In this document: piece after piece, positions 28,605-37,674 of the stretch | Numbering within the stretch: the stretch's first letter is position 1 | How the letters are laid out: each line of letters starts with the position of its first letter | Assembly: GCA_016929065.1 (NCBI GenBank) | Contig: JAFGJO010000040.1 | Location: 26,309 to 90,308, forward strand | Length of the DNA: 64,000 bases | DNA from: Spirochaetales bacterium | Lineage (GTDB): Bacteria > Spirochaetota > Spirochaetia > SZUA-6 > RPPD01 | Direction: 5' to 3' | The notes under the pieces: generated by a model | Told to the model about the DNA's origin: nothing | Database searches by the model: none | What the model saw: the letters and a program-made list of their open reading frames with translations, nothing else | Position numbers and translations under genes: made by a program

Positions 28605-31193
28605 CTACCGCGCCTCTGTGCTTTTGTGAGGAATCTTCTTTTTTTGCTGCATGAAAACCTTCAGCACCTCGAACCACACCACGCTCCCGATTCCTGCTCC
28701 AACAGCGATCAGGATATCCGTTGCATGCATAAACCCGAAATGAAACAAGTCCTGCAGCACAGGAATATACACCACCAGCCCCAGAAATATGAGCGCTCCG
28801 CCGGCCACCCATGGTAATGCTGAATTCTTAACTGCAAAAGACCGAAATATTGTTGAAGACCATGACCTGTTTGTCAAAATGAGACACAGATTAGAAATAA
28901 TGAGAGTAATAAAGGTGAGCGTCCGTACTTCTGCAATACTCTGGCCCAATGCCATTGATACCCGGCAGACACCAAAAACCACAACCAACGCAATAATTCC
29001 CTGAAGTGTACTCAGCAGCAATGTTTTTCTGCTGAACAGGCGCTCTGTTTTTTTTCGCGGAGGCCGGTCCATGATATCCTTTTCCTCGGGTTCCGACTCA
29101 AAAACCACTGAACACGCCGGATCAATAATCAGCTCCAGGAATACAATATGGACGACTGTTAAAATCTCCATATCCTTCCAGCCCAGCAATACCGGCAGAA
29201 GCGCCATCCCCGCAATGGGGATATGCACACTGATGATATATGCCATAGCTTTTCGCAAATTATCAAAAATCCGCCGGCCCATTTTTACGGCTGATACAAT
29301 CGAAGGAAACGAGTCATCGAGCAGTACCAGGTTCGAGGCCTCACGTGCAACATCGGTACCCCGCTGTCCCATTGCAATACCGATATGCGCAGACTTGAGC
29401 GCCGGAGCGTCATTCACCCCGTCCCCGGTCATCGAAACAATTTCGCCGGCCTGCTTCAAGGCATTGACAATCCGCAGTTTCTGCTCGGGGACGACCCGGG
29501 CAAAGATATTTACCCGGCCTATTTTTTCCATGAGCTGTTCATCAGCCATTGTGTTCAATTCGGGACCGGTGATCGCCATAGTACTGTTATCAAGTCCGAT
29601 TTGTTCACCAATACGCATGGCCGTCGACGGATAATCTCCGGTGATCATCACCACCCGTATTCCTGCCCGGCGGCATTCGGAAACCGCCGAAGGGACAGTA
29701 TCACGGATCGGATCTGCCAGGCCCAGCAGGCCAAGAAACTGAAAATCAAAATCATGCTGCTCGCCCGGCAGCCGGTCAGACTTTTTAAAATCAGCCCGGG
29801 CAACGCCAAGCACCCGCAGCCCCTTCCCTGCAATTTCCTGTATTTCCTGCTGTAATGCCTTTAATTGAATTTCTGAAAAATGGCATAAATCCGCGATCGC
29901 CTCGGGAGCACCCTTGGCCGCGATACAGTATTCATTTTTATCCGGTGATATCCACACATGAGACAGGGCCAAAAGCTCTTTTGACAGCGGATACTCATGT
30001 ACCATTTCCCAGTCTTCATGAATGTGTTCAGTGTCCTTCAGTTTGTGTTCTCCCAACGCGAGCAATGCTTTTTCCATCGGGTCAAAGGGGTCCTTCTTGC
30101 TGGCAAGAATTCCATATTCGACAAGCGCATGAACAAATTCCGGTAACGGCTCTCTTTTGTTTTTCTCAACATCGTAAAACGCGTCATGCGCATGAAGAAG
30201 CGCAATACTCATTTTGTTTTCGGTGAGGGTACCTGTTTTATCCACACAAAAGACCGTTGCAGCACCCAATGTCTCTATAGCGGCGACCTTGCGGGTGAGT
30301 ACCTGCTTTTTGGATATTCGCCATGCACCGAGCGCCAAAAAAACCGTCAAAACAACCGGAAACTCCTCGGGGAGCATTGCCATTGCCAGTTTTAACCCGT
30401 TGAGCACAGCCTTGAGCCAGTCGTTCTGCAGGAGCCCATAGACCCCTGTCAACAGGAAACAAAGGGTAAGCGCGATAACAAACACCGTCCGAACAATTCT
30501 GCCGGTTTCTTTTTTGAGCGTGGTGTCTTCCTCACTGACCTCTCCCAGAGATTTTCCTATTTTTCCCATCTGGGTATGTGCACCGATTTTTTTCACCCAT
30601 GCGACTCCCTGCCCATGAACAACAAGTGTTCCGGAAAACACAAACGGCTGGCCGTCGCCGCCCGGTACATCCATTTCGATATCAGGTATGGAAGCCTCCT
30701 TTTCCACAGCGATCGATTCCCCGGTGAGAAGCGATTCATCGATTTTCAAATTCAATCCCCACACCAGAATTCCGTCAGCCGGAACTCGGTCACCTTCGGC
30801 AAGAATAATATAGTCGCCGCGAATTACTTCCCTGCCCGCTATTCTTCGCCGCTCACCGTCCCGAATTACCAGAGCGCGCGGGCTGGACAGGTCACGAAGC
30901 GCAGACAACGCCTTCTCGGTTTTGCCTTCCTGGTACACAGTGATTCCGATTATTACTCCGACAAATCCAAGAAGCATGACCGCCTCCTGAATATCACCAA
31001 GGATACAATACAACCCGCCACAGGCCACCAGCAAAAGAAACATCGGCTCCTTCATCACCTCAAAAACAATATGAAAAATGGATTTCTTTTTTGCGGAGGG
31101 AAGTTCATTGAATCCATCCTCTTTACGGCGCCGGAGTACTTCGGTTTCGGAAAGCCCGGATAGATTTTTAACTTGTTCCTGTGTAAATGACAC
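28605..31193 (-). CDS. Cation-transporting P-type ATPase (P2-like)
   Basis: DKTGTLTENKM, TGESIAVEKEA, MTGDGVNDAPALKSAHIGIAMGQRGTDVAREASNLVLLDD. GTG start at 31193 with AGGAGG upstream preferred over the longer ORF. Confidence 0.92.
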   Translation of the reverse strand: MSFTQEQVKNLSGLSETEVLRRRKEDGFNELPSAKKKSIFHIVFEVMKEPMFLLLVACGGLYCILGDIQEAVMLLGFVGVIIGITVYQEGKTEKALSALRDLSSPRALVIRDGERRRIAGREVIRGDYIILAEGDRVPADGILVWGLNLKIDESLLTGESIAVEKEASIPDIEMDVPGGDGQPFVFSGTLVVHGQGVAWVKKIGAHTQMGKIGKSLGEVSEEDTTLKKETGRIVRTVFVIALTLCFLLTGVYGLLQNDWLKAVLNGLKLAMAMLPEEFPVVLTVFLALGAWRISKKQVLTRKVAAIETLGAATVFCVDKTGTLTENKMSIALLHAHDAFYDVEKNKREPLPEFVHALVEYGILASKKDPFDPMEKALLALGEHKLKDTEHIHEDWEMVHEYPLSKELLALSHVWISPDKNEYCIAAKGAPEAIADLCHFSEIQLKALQQEIQEIAGKGLRVLGVARADFKKSDRLPGEQHDFDFQFLGLLGLADPIRDTVPSAVSECRRAGIRVVMITGDYPSTAMRIGEQIGLDNSTMAITGPELNTMADEQLMEKIGRVNIFARVVPEQKLRIVNALKQAGEIVSMTGDGVNDAPALKSAHIGIAMGQRGTDVAREASNLVLLDDSFPSIVSAVKMGRRIFDNLRKAMAYIISVHIPIAGMALLPVLLGWKDMEILTVVHIVFLELIIDPACSVVFESEPEEKDIMDRPPRKKTERLFSRKTLLLSTLQGIIALVVVFGVCRVSMALGQSIAEVRTLTFITLIISNLCLILTNRSWSSTIFRSFAVKNSALPWVAGGALIFLGLVVYIPVLQDLFHFGFMHATDILIAVGAGIGSVVWFEVLKVFMQQKKKIPHKSTEAR

Positions 31194-31372
31194 GAAAACC
31201 TCCTGTAAAGAGGCGTCCTGGTATGCGGTACCATAACAATGAAATGATAACAAAACAACCGAACATACAGGATTCACCTTTGTCTTCCCAAAAAACAGAA
31301 GACTTTAAAGGGGAAGTCCCGCAGCCGGTAACATGGATTTGGCTGCTGCCCCGCGGTTAGGGCCCGGTATTG

Positions 31373-31401
31373 ATACCGACAATTTTCGAAATTGTCGGTA
31401 T
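31373..31401. repeat. Perfect 13-bp-arm palindrome
   Basis: ATACCGACAATTT TCG AAATTGTCGGTAT, preceded by GGTATTGATACC. Confidence 0.9.
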
Positions 31402-31876
31402 TTCCGATTTTACGGATTTGTTATTTTTTTGGTGTAACTAAAATAATCCCGCTGACACCTGTCTAAAAACAACAAATCCGCAGTTATGGAGTAGAAACCT
31501 GTTCTTCCCGCAAAATACGATTCAAACGATAATGGATGATAGTATATTTGTCAAGAAGTATGAAAAAAGGGTTCGCACAAGACCGCAGAATCACAGAAAT
31601 ATCAGGTCATTTTTCATCCCCTCACTGCCAGGACAGGAACATAAAAATAATAATTCAATTATATTTCTGAGAATCCTCATTAAAAACAGAAAAGGATTTT
31701 TCATGGCTTCCGAACGTTTCATACCTGCAGTAGTGAGGAAGACATGAAAAATCCGTAAACTATAAGCAATCAAGGATTCTTAAAAACACAGCCTAATCAG
31801 GATATTTTTCATATTTCTGTCCGCATATTGATTTTTTATTGCAATGCGCTAAACTATTTACAGAAGGAAAAAATAC

Positions 31877-32308
31877 ATGTCAAAAAAATTACTGTTCTTT
31901 CCCGCCATGTTTTGCGGCCTTATTTTCATGGTCTCCTGCATCGGCCAGGCAGAAGAATTGCCAAAAGATGAGCCAAAGAATCCTGGAGGGCCGTTTGTGA
32001 TCGCATCAGACTGCGAATATAATGAGTTCACCGGAAACGCCTTGATTCTCGGATCACAGTGGCTCACTGAAACAAGCCTTGAGCTCACCTTCAATTTCCT
32101 CCCGGCAGATGACCAGCAGGTGAATCAGTACAAATTCCCGAATTTCAAAAATGAAAATCAAACCCGTATTGTTTACTTTGACAAACCGCCCAATCAGGAA
32201 ACAAAAGATTTGGTCATCCAGCAGAACATACTTGGTTGTTCCAGACTGGAGATAAAAAAGGGGACATGCACCCCGGTTGTGTTTAAATTTCCATTTCTGG
32301 AAAAATAA
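31877..32308 (+). CDS. Hypothetical lipoprotein
   Basis: MSKKLLFFPAMFCGLIFMVSC lipobox; 143 aa. Confidence 0.7.
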   Translation: MSKKLLFFPAMFCGLIFMVSCIGQAEELPKDEPKNPGGPFVIASDCEYNEFTGNALILGSQWLTETSLELTFNFLPADDQQVNQYKFPNFKNENQTRIVYFDKPPNQETKDLVIQQNILGCSRLEIKKGTCTPVVFKFPFLEK

Positions 32309-32323
32309 AAAGGAGGCCCTGCC

Positions 32324-34393
32324 ATGCTTAAAAAAACAGGTCTATTGTGTATTATAATCCCCGCACTGCTCCTTCTGCTCCAATGTACACCCGGTGAAGA
32401 CGGACCCAAAGGGCTTGGCCTTGGGGAAACTCCCGAGATGCTCTACAAATCATTCAGGGCATCCTCTTCACAGGCGTATGAGGGCAAGGCACCGGAAATC
32501 GCCAAGGACGCCGACCTCTCGCCCCTGTTTCCCACACCCGGCAACCAGGGGACCATTGGCAGCTGTACCGCATGGACGACCGCCTATGCCTGTAAAACAT
32601 ATCAGGAAAATATCGAACGGGAATGGGGTGCCAATACAAACAAACATATTTTTTCCCCTTCCTATATTTATAACCAGATTAATAACGGCCAGGATGCAGG
32701 CGCACCGCTTGAATACGCGCTCATGCTCGTGATCGAAGACGGCTGTGCAACGCTTGATACCATGCCCTACACTTTAAACTACCGTGAAAAACCGAATACC
32801 ATGGCAGTCCGCGAAGCACAGGATTACAAGGCAAAATCCTTTGCGCGGGTAGATCCGAAGGATCTGTCAGCAGTAAAAAAAATGCTTTCCCGAGGCATGC
32901 CGGTATTAATCGGGATGATGGTCTACGAAAACTTCCAGTTTTATTCGGGCGGTGTCTATGACAAAGTAAGCGGCCAGCTGTTGGGCGGCCACGCAATGTG
33001 CGTTGTCGGTTACGATGAAAGCAAGAAAGCCTTTAAAATCATCAATTCATGGAGTACCTCATGGGGAGAACAGGGGTATGCATGGGTCGGTTTTGATGTC
33101 TTTACAGAGTACGTCCAGGTAGCTCTGGTATTATATGATGAAATCAATGCAAGTCCGGTCGTTCCGGCTGTTCCTGTCGGTGTGGAGGCTTCACAGGGAA
33201 GCTACATTGACCGCATTGAGGTCACCTGGCCGAAGGCAAGCAATGCTGAATCCTATGAGGTATACCGCTCAACAAACCCGATCGAAAACTTTGTCAAAAT
33301 TGCGGATACACGCGGGACCCGGTACATCGATACAAAAGGAATAAAGAAAAATACCGAGTACTATTATGCGATAAAAAGCATTGCACGGACAAAGACAAGC
33401 GCGTTAAGCGAAGCAGCAAAAGGGTATGCGGGGACATTGGAAAAGGAGATCGGTATACCGCAGAAACTTGAAGGCCTGTATGACAGCGGTGCAGTATTCC
33501 TTTCATGGAACAGCATGAGCGGTGTTGACGGCTACTCGGTCTTCCGGTTTGATCCAAAACTGGAAAATTATATCCGCATTGGTTCGACGAAAAATGCGAA
33601 GTACCGCGATACAGAGACTTTTACTCCCGGTGAAACCATGTGGTATGTCATCGCCGCGGTCCGCGGCACGACCGAGGGAAAACCCGGCGAGGCCCTTGCC
33701 GTGTTTATTTCCTTTCCCGAACCGCCGGAAGCAAAAACCTGGAAGGCACCGCGAAAACTTTCTGCTTCACAGGGTTCGTTTGAAGACCGTATCAAATTAT
33801 CATGGGAAAAAGTTGCCGACGCTCCTCAATATACAGTCTACCGGTTCAAACAGGATGACGAAACCTGGACGGTACTGGGAGAAACCGGAAAAACCGAATT
33901 TGAAGATACTGCCCCAACCAGGGAATCAGAATACTATGCAGTCGCGGTAAAAGACGGCAACATTATCGGCGAGCGGTCCGAATCGGTTTCCGGCTATGTC
34001 AAGAAAAACAAGCCGAAAGACAAGAAATTCGATGACGACAAATATTATGATGATCGTGAGCTTGAAGATACCGATTACAAAAATGATGATTTATACGAAG
34101 ACGATAAAAAAGATAATAAAAAAAAGGTCGTCGACAAGGGATTCTTTGACAATGAGCGGGAAGTGGAAGCTTTTTTTGACTCAAAAGAAGAGCAGGAAAA
34201 GTTTTTCGACTCAAAGGAAAAACAGGAGAAATTCTTTGACTCAAAAGAAGAGCAGGAAAAGTTTTTCGACTCAAAAGAAGAACAGGAAAAATTCTTTGAT
34301 TCAAAAGAGGAACAGGACAAGTTCTTTGACTCGAAAAAGAAACAGGATGATTTCTTTGACTCTCCTGCAGAAAAAGACTCATTTTTTGACTGA
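32324..34393 (+). CDS. Secreted C1 (papain-like) cysteine peptidase lipoprotein with Fn3-like domains and C-terminal 10-aa repeats
   Basis: LLLLLQC lipobox; TPGNQGTIGSCTAWTTAYACKTY (Cys site), GGHAMCVVGYDESKKAFKIINSWSTSWGEQGYAWV (His/Asn); repeated SQGSxxDRIxxxWxKxxxxxxYxVYR modules. Confidence 0.9.
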   Translation: MLKKTGLLCIIIPALLLLLQCTPGEDGPKGLGLGETPEMLYKSFRASSSQAYEGKAPEIAKDADLSPLFPTPGNQGTIGSCTAWTTAYACKTYQENIEREWGANTNKHIFSPSYIYNQINNGQDAGAPLEYALMLVIEDGCATLDTMPYTLNYREKPNTMAVREAQDYKAKSFARVDPKDLSAVKKMLSRGMPVLIGMMVYENFQFYSGGVYDKVSGQLLGGHAMCVVGYDESKKAFKIINSWSTSWGEQGYAWVGFDVFTEYVQVALVLYDEINASPVVPAVPVGVEASQGSYIDRIEVTWPKASNAESYEVYRSTNPIENFVKIADTRGTRYIDTKGIKKNTEYYYAIKSIARTKTSALSEAAKGYAGTLEKEIGIPQKLEGLYDSGAVFLSWNSMSGVDGYSVFRFDPKLENYIRIGSTKNAKYRDTETFTPGETMWYVIAAVRGTTEGKPGEALAVFISFPEPPEAKTWKAPRKLSASQGSFEDRIKLSWEKVADAPQYTVYRFKQDDETWTVLGETGKTEFEDTAPTRESEYYAVAVKDGNIIGERSESVSGYVKKNKPKDKKFDDDKYYDDRELEDTDYKNDDLYEDDKKDNKKKVVDKGFFDNEREVEAFFDSKEEQEKFFDSKEKQEKFFDSKEEQEKFFDSKEEQEKFFDSKEEQDKFFDSKKKQDDFFDSPAEKDSFFD
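34142..34390 (+). repeat. In-frame 30-bp tandem repeats encoding FFDSKEEQEK units
   Basis: Eight consecutive 10-aa units (FFDNEREVEA/FFDSKEEQEK/FFDSKEKQEK/...) ending in FFD-stop. Confidence 0.97.
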
Positions 34394-34416
34394 TGAAAAC
34401 CAATATAAATTTCAAG

Positions 34417-34448
34417 ACACCCGGTTTTTTACACCGGGTGTTTTTTTA
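34417..34448 (+). terminator. Rho-independent terminator
   Basis: ACACCCGGTTTTTTACACCGGGTGTTTTTTT. Confidence 0.88.
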
Positions 34449-34565
34449 GCCATAAATTTACTACAATTTTTCCTCTTTTACTTGAAACTACTTCAGAGTG
34501 TGATATATTATCTATTAAGTTGGTTTTCTTTTTCAACCAACTTAATATCTATCAGGAGCAAACCC

Positions 34566-35051
34566 ATGAAATTTAGAGTTTTTATTTCAGTATTTATCAC
34601 AGGAATTTTATTTTTTTACGGATGCGACGCACCCGGGAGTCCTGAACCCGAAACAATCCGGTATGACTTTCTTTATACTGTGGGTGCAGATGCAAGTGCT
34701 CTGGCACTATCCCAGGAGGCATATAATTTCAAGCCAGTCGAACTTGATCCGCTAAAAAGATATGTTATCAGCGGCCCTATTGGAGTTTATGGAAGTGCTG
34801 TCAATTATTATCTTTGTGTCACCTTCCAGCAAACCGGAGATTATATATTCAGCTGCCCGGACCTCTCCAGTATTATTGATATTGACTGCTATATCAGGCA
34901 AACTGATACAACACTTATCCAGGAGATTGTGCCGGCAACCGATAACACAATTTCAATTGCAGCCGGTACGTCCTATCTTCTTAACATGCATAAAACCACT
35001 ACCTCCGGGTATGCTGCAACAACAGGAATATTTATCGAAGCTGCTGAATAA
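34566..35051 (+). CDS. Hypothetical lipoprotein
   Basis: MKFRVFISVFITGILFFYGCDAPGSPEPE lipobox; GGAGC upstream of ATG 34566; the longer ORF from 33996 is an out-of-frame read-through of the repeat gene. Confidence 0.75.
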   Translation: MKFRVFISVFITGILFFYGCDAPGSPEPETIRYDFLYTVGADASALALSQEAYNFKPVELDPLKRYVISGPIGVYGSAVNYYLCVTFQQTGDYIFSCPDLSSIIDIDCYIRQTDTTLIQEIVPATDNTISIAAGTSYLLNMHKTTTSGYAATTGIFIEAAE

Positions 35052-35073
35052 TTTATCAGTATATACAGACCAG

Positions 35074-35801
35074 GGGGCTGTCCAATAAGTTGGATAGCCT
35101 CTTTTTTTTATGCAGTAATTCCTTTAAAAACTATTAGGGGGATGAAATTTTTTTTGTCCCCGGTGCTCGGAGAATGACTCGCACCAGCGGACGAAAAAAA
35201 TATTTCATCCCCCTGAAAGCCGCCTGAAGGAATTAATGCAAAACAATTAAAAAAGGAATTTACAAACATCATTGTATCTGCCAGAATTTCTTATGGCAAA
35301 AGGAAAAAGCAATTGAATCTTTCGAAAGGAAAATTGATGAAAAACTCAGAGAGTTTATTCAGGAAGTTGATAAAATAGCAGAACAGGAAAATCTAAAATA
35401 CGGCAAGGATGATCTTGAAGAAATGGGAAAAGGCCCCATTTCCAGTGAACTGGTACAGAGGCTTGCAGTTGAATTATCCAGTGCAGTGAAACATCTTGGA
35501 AAAACAGAGAAAAACAGGCCTGATTCGAAGAGTAAAAAAAAACTTCAAATAATGACAAAGCAGGTAACGGAGAATTATTTACCATGGAAAAAGAAGTATG
35601 AATCCATAAAATACAGGTTTAAAGGCCGCAACATTTTTTCAAAGACAGATGAAGATGCGACCTTCATGAGAATGAAAGATGATCACATGAGGAATGGCCA
35701 GCTAAAACCCGGCTATAATATTAAAACGATGTTTATAAAAATGTCTGATATTTTTTTTGGCATTAAAAAGGCTGTTCTGTAATTACTTACAAGACAGCCC
35801 C
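35074..35801 (+). mobile_element. Internally deleted IS1182-type element remnant
   Basis: Terminal inverted repeats GGGGCTGTC-N4-AAGT (left 35074; right complement ending 35801); transposase fragment QNFLWQKEKAIESFERKIDEKLREFIQEVDKIAEQ...FSKTDEDATFMRMKDDHMRNGQLKPGYN. Confidence 0.8.
35111..35240. repeat. ~130-bp imperfect inverted repeat inside the IS remnant
   Basis: Left arm TGCAGTAATTCCTTTA..AGGGGGATGAAATTTTTTTTGTCCCCGGTGC pairs with the right arm reverse complement TGCATTAATTCCTTCA..AGGGGGATGAAATATTTTTTTCGTCCGCTGGTGC. Confidence 0.85.
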
Positions 35802-35806
35802 TCTTT

Positions 35807-36247
35807 TTATATATACACCATCGTAATCTTCAGTATTAATTCCGGCCCGGATAATTCCACCTTCGCATCCTTGAACTGCGGCGGGCCGAAGCTTCCCTTG
35901 GCATCATTCGAGGCTCCCAATCCTTCGGTGGGGATACCGAACAGGCCGGTATCCAGCTTGTAATTTGCATTCTCATCATGAAAAACGCTCACTGCATAGG
36001 TCCCGTACGGTAAATCAGAAAAAACAAAAACCGCTTTCCCGTCCCTGATATCTGCCTCTGCGGCTTTCAGTGCCTTTTTCTCTTCCATTGGGTATCCGTC
36101 TGCCTTGTTATACAGGGTACACAGTACCTTCCCCTTTGCGGTTCGAAGCCCGCTTATTGTAACCTGTATTTCCCCGGTTTTTTCCTGGCTGAAAACAGCG
36201 GACAGACAGAACAGTCCAACCGTTAAAATAATCATTATTTTTTTCAT
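35807..36247 (-). CDS. DUF2141 family protein, secreted
   Basis: Signal peptide; GEIQVTISGLRTAKGKVLCTLYNKADGYPM..VFSDLPYGTYAVSVFHDENANYKLDTGLFGIPTEGLGASNDAKGSFGPPQFKDAKVEL. Confidence 0.88.
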   Translation of the reverse strand: MKKIMIILTVGLFCLSAVFSQEKTGEIQVTISGLRTAKGKVLCTLYNKADGYPMEEKKALKAAEADIRDGKAVFVFSDLPYGTYAVSVFHDENANYKLDTGLFGIPTEGLGASNDAKGSFGPPQFKDAKVELSGPELILKITMVYI

Positions 36248-36390
36248 TGATACAACTCCTTTTCAATATATTATGTTTAAAATATAGTCATTTTTATGAA
36301 AAATCAAAATTTATTCAGGCTTTCATTGACTTTCTGCTGCTGCTTTAAGATACTTTAGATAAACCGATATTTTCTTGTTCAGGAGTATTC

Positions 36391-37623
36391 ATGGCAGCAG
36401 CAAAAGAAATCATTTTCAATATAATCGATTCCCTGCAGGAGGAAATGATCGAACTGCAGCGAAAACTCACTTCGATCCCGGCTATTGCGCCGGAATCCGG
36501 AGGGAGCGGAGAAACAGATAAAGCCCGCATGCTCGAAGAACATCTGAAATCGCTCTCCCTGGGCACTATTGATCATTTTGATGCATGCGATGCACGCGTG
36601 CCTTCGGGAGTACGGCCCAATATCATCCTCTCTGCTGCAGGAAAACAAGCCGGGAAAAAACTCTGGATTATGACCCATACCGATATTGTCCCGCCCGGGG
36701 AAGCCATGCAGTGGCAGAGTGATCCCTACAAGCTTGTTATAAAAGACGGGAAAATTATCGGCCGGGGTGTGGAGGACAATCAGCAGAGCCTTGTCGCATC
36801 CATATACGCGCTCGCCGCCCTACAAAAGGCGGGAGTCCAGCCTGCCCGGGACATCAAACTGCTCTTTGTGGCTGATGAAGAAACGGGTTCGGAGTATGGA
36901 GTAAAATACCTGGTGAAAAATCACCGTGATTTGTTTTCAACCGGCGACCTCGCCCTGGTACCCGATGCAGGCCGGCCGGACAGCTCCATGATCGAAGTCG
37001 CAGAAAAAAGTATTCTGTGGCTCCGCGTCCATACCACCGGGCTGCAAATTCACGCCTCGCTCGCACCCGAAGGAAGAAATGCATTCGTCGCAGCGTCAGA
37101 AATGGCTGTGGCATTATACAATTTGAAAGACAAGTTCGACCTGAAAAACAACATATTCGAACCGCCCGTATCGACAATATCACCGACAAAAAAAGAAGCA
37201 AATATTCCAAATATCAATACCATCCCCGGCGATGATGTGTTTTATGTAGACTGCCGGATCCTCCCCGAGATCGGCATTGATCCGGTGTTTAATGCAATAA
37301 AGGATATTGCAGCAGCGATAGAGAAAAAATACGGGGTAAAGGTTGATTTTGAGATTGTTCAAAAAGAAGCCTCCCCTCCCACCCCGGCAGACTCTGCAAT
37401 TGTGGGCATGATACAGTCAGCGGTAAAGACCGTCTACGGCACAACCGCTGTGCCAATGGGAATCGGCGGAGGGACGGTGGCCGCGCACCTGCGCCGCGAA
37501 GGGATCCACACCGCGGTCTGGTCCACCATCGAGTCATTCGCGCATATGCCCAACGAGACCTGCCTGGTCAAAAACATGGTGGGGGATGCAAAAGTAATGG
37601 CTTTGCTGATGATAGGGGAATAA
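36391..37623 (+). CDS. M20 family metallopeptidase/deacylase
   Basis: LWIMTHTDIVPPGE, GRGVEDNQQSLVASIYAL, VADEETGSEYGVKYLV, MGIGGGTVAAHLR. Confidence 0.92.
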   Translation: MAAAKEIIFNIIDSLQEEMIELQRKLTSIPAIAPESGGSGETDKARMLEEHLKSLSLGTIDHFDACDARVPSGVRPNIILSAAGKQAGKKLWIMTHTDIVPPGEAMQWQSDPYKLVIKDGKIIGRGVEDNQQSLVASIYALAALQKAGVQPARDIKLLFVADEETGSEYGVKYLVKNHRDLFSTGDLALVPDAGRPDSSMIEVAEKSILWLRVHTTGLQIHASLAPEGRNAFVAASEMAVALYNLKDKFDLKNNIFEPPVSTISPTKKEANIPNINTIPGDDVFYVDCRILPEIGIDPVFNAIKDIAAAIEKKYGVKVDFEIVQKEASPPTPADSAIVGMIQSAVKTVYGTTAVPMGIGGGTVAAHLRREGIHTAVWSTIESFAHMPNETCLVKNMVGDAKVMALLMIGE

Positions 37624-37628
37624 AAAAA

Positions 37629-37656
37629 AACTCCGGTGAGTGTAACTCACCAGAGA
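37629..37656 (-). terminator. Hairpin with U tract on the minus strand
   Basis: CTCCGGTGAGTGTAACTCACCAGAG preceded by A9. Confidence 0.75.
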
Positions 37657-37674
37657 ATAATTCCTTTTATTTGA

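Noticed and set aside
28605-31277. Longer start of the P-type ATPase at 31277
   Set aside because: The first 28 codons have no supporting RBS; GTG 31193 has AGGAGG at proper spacing and begins VSFTQEQVKNLSGLS, typical of this family.
31532-31747. 71-aa plus-strand ORF and its 60-aa antisense partner
   Set aside because: Basic, low-complexity composition within an intergenic region of decayed repeats; no RBS evident.
34075-34320. Minus-strand ORF with SSFESKNFSC repeats
   Set aside because: Antisense mirror of the FFDSKEEQEK repeat, not independent coding evidence.
34142-34390. 30-bp periodic repeat as a CRISPR array
   Set aside because: Contiguous, in-frame protein repeats with no spacers; fully explained by the coding sequence.
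33996-35051. Plus-strand 351-aa ORF spanning the repeat region
   Set aside because: Its first ~190 codons are an out-of-frame reading of the C1 protease repeat gene and terminator; only the part from ATG 34566 looks like a real lipoprotein gene.
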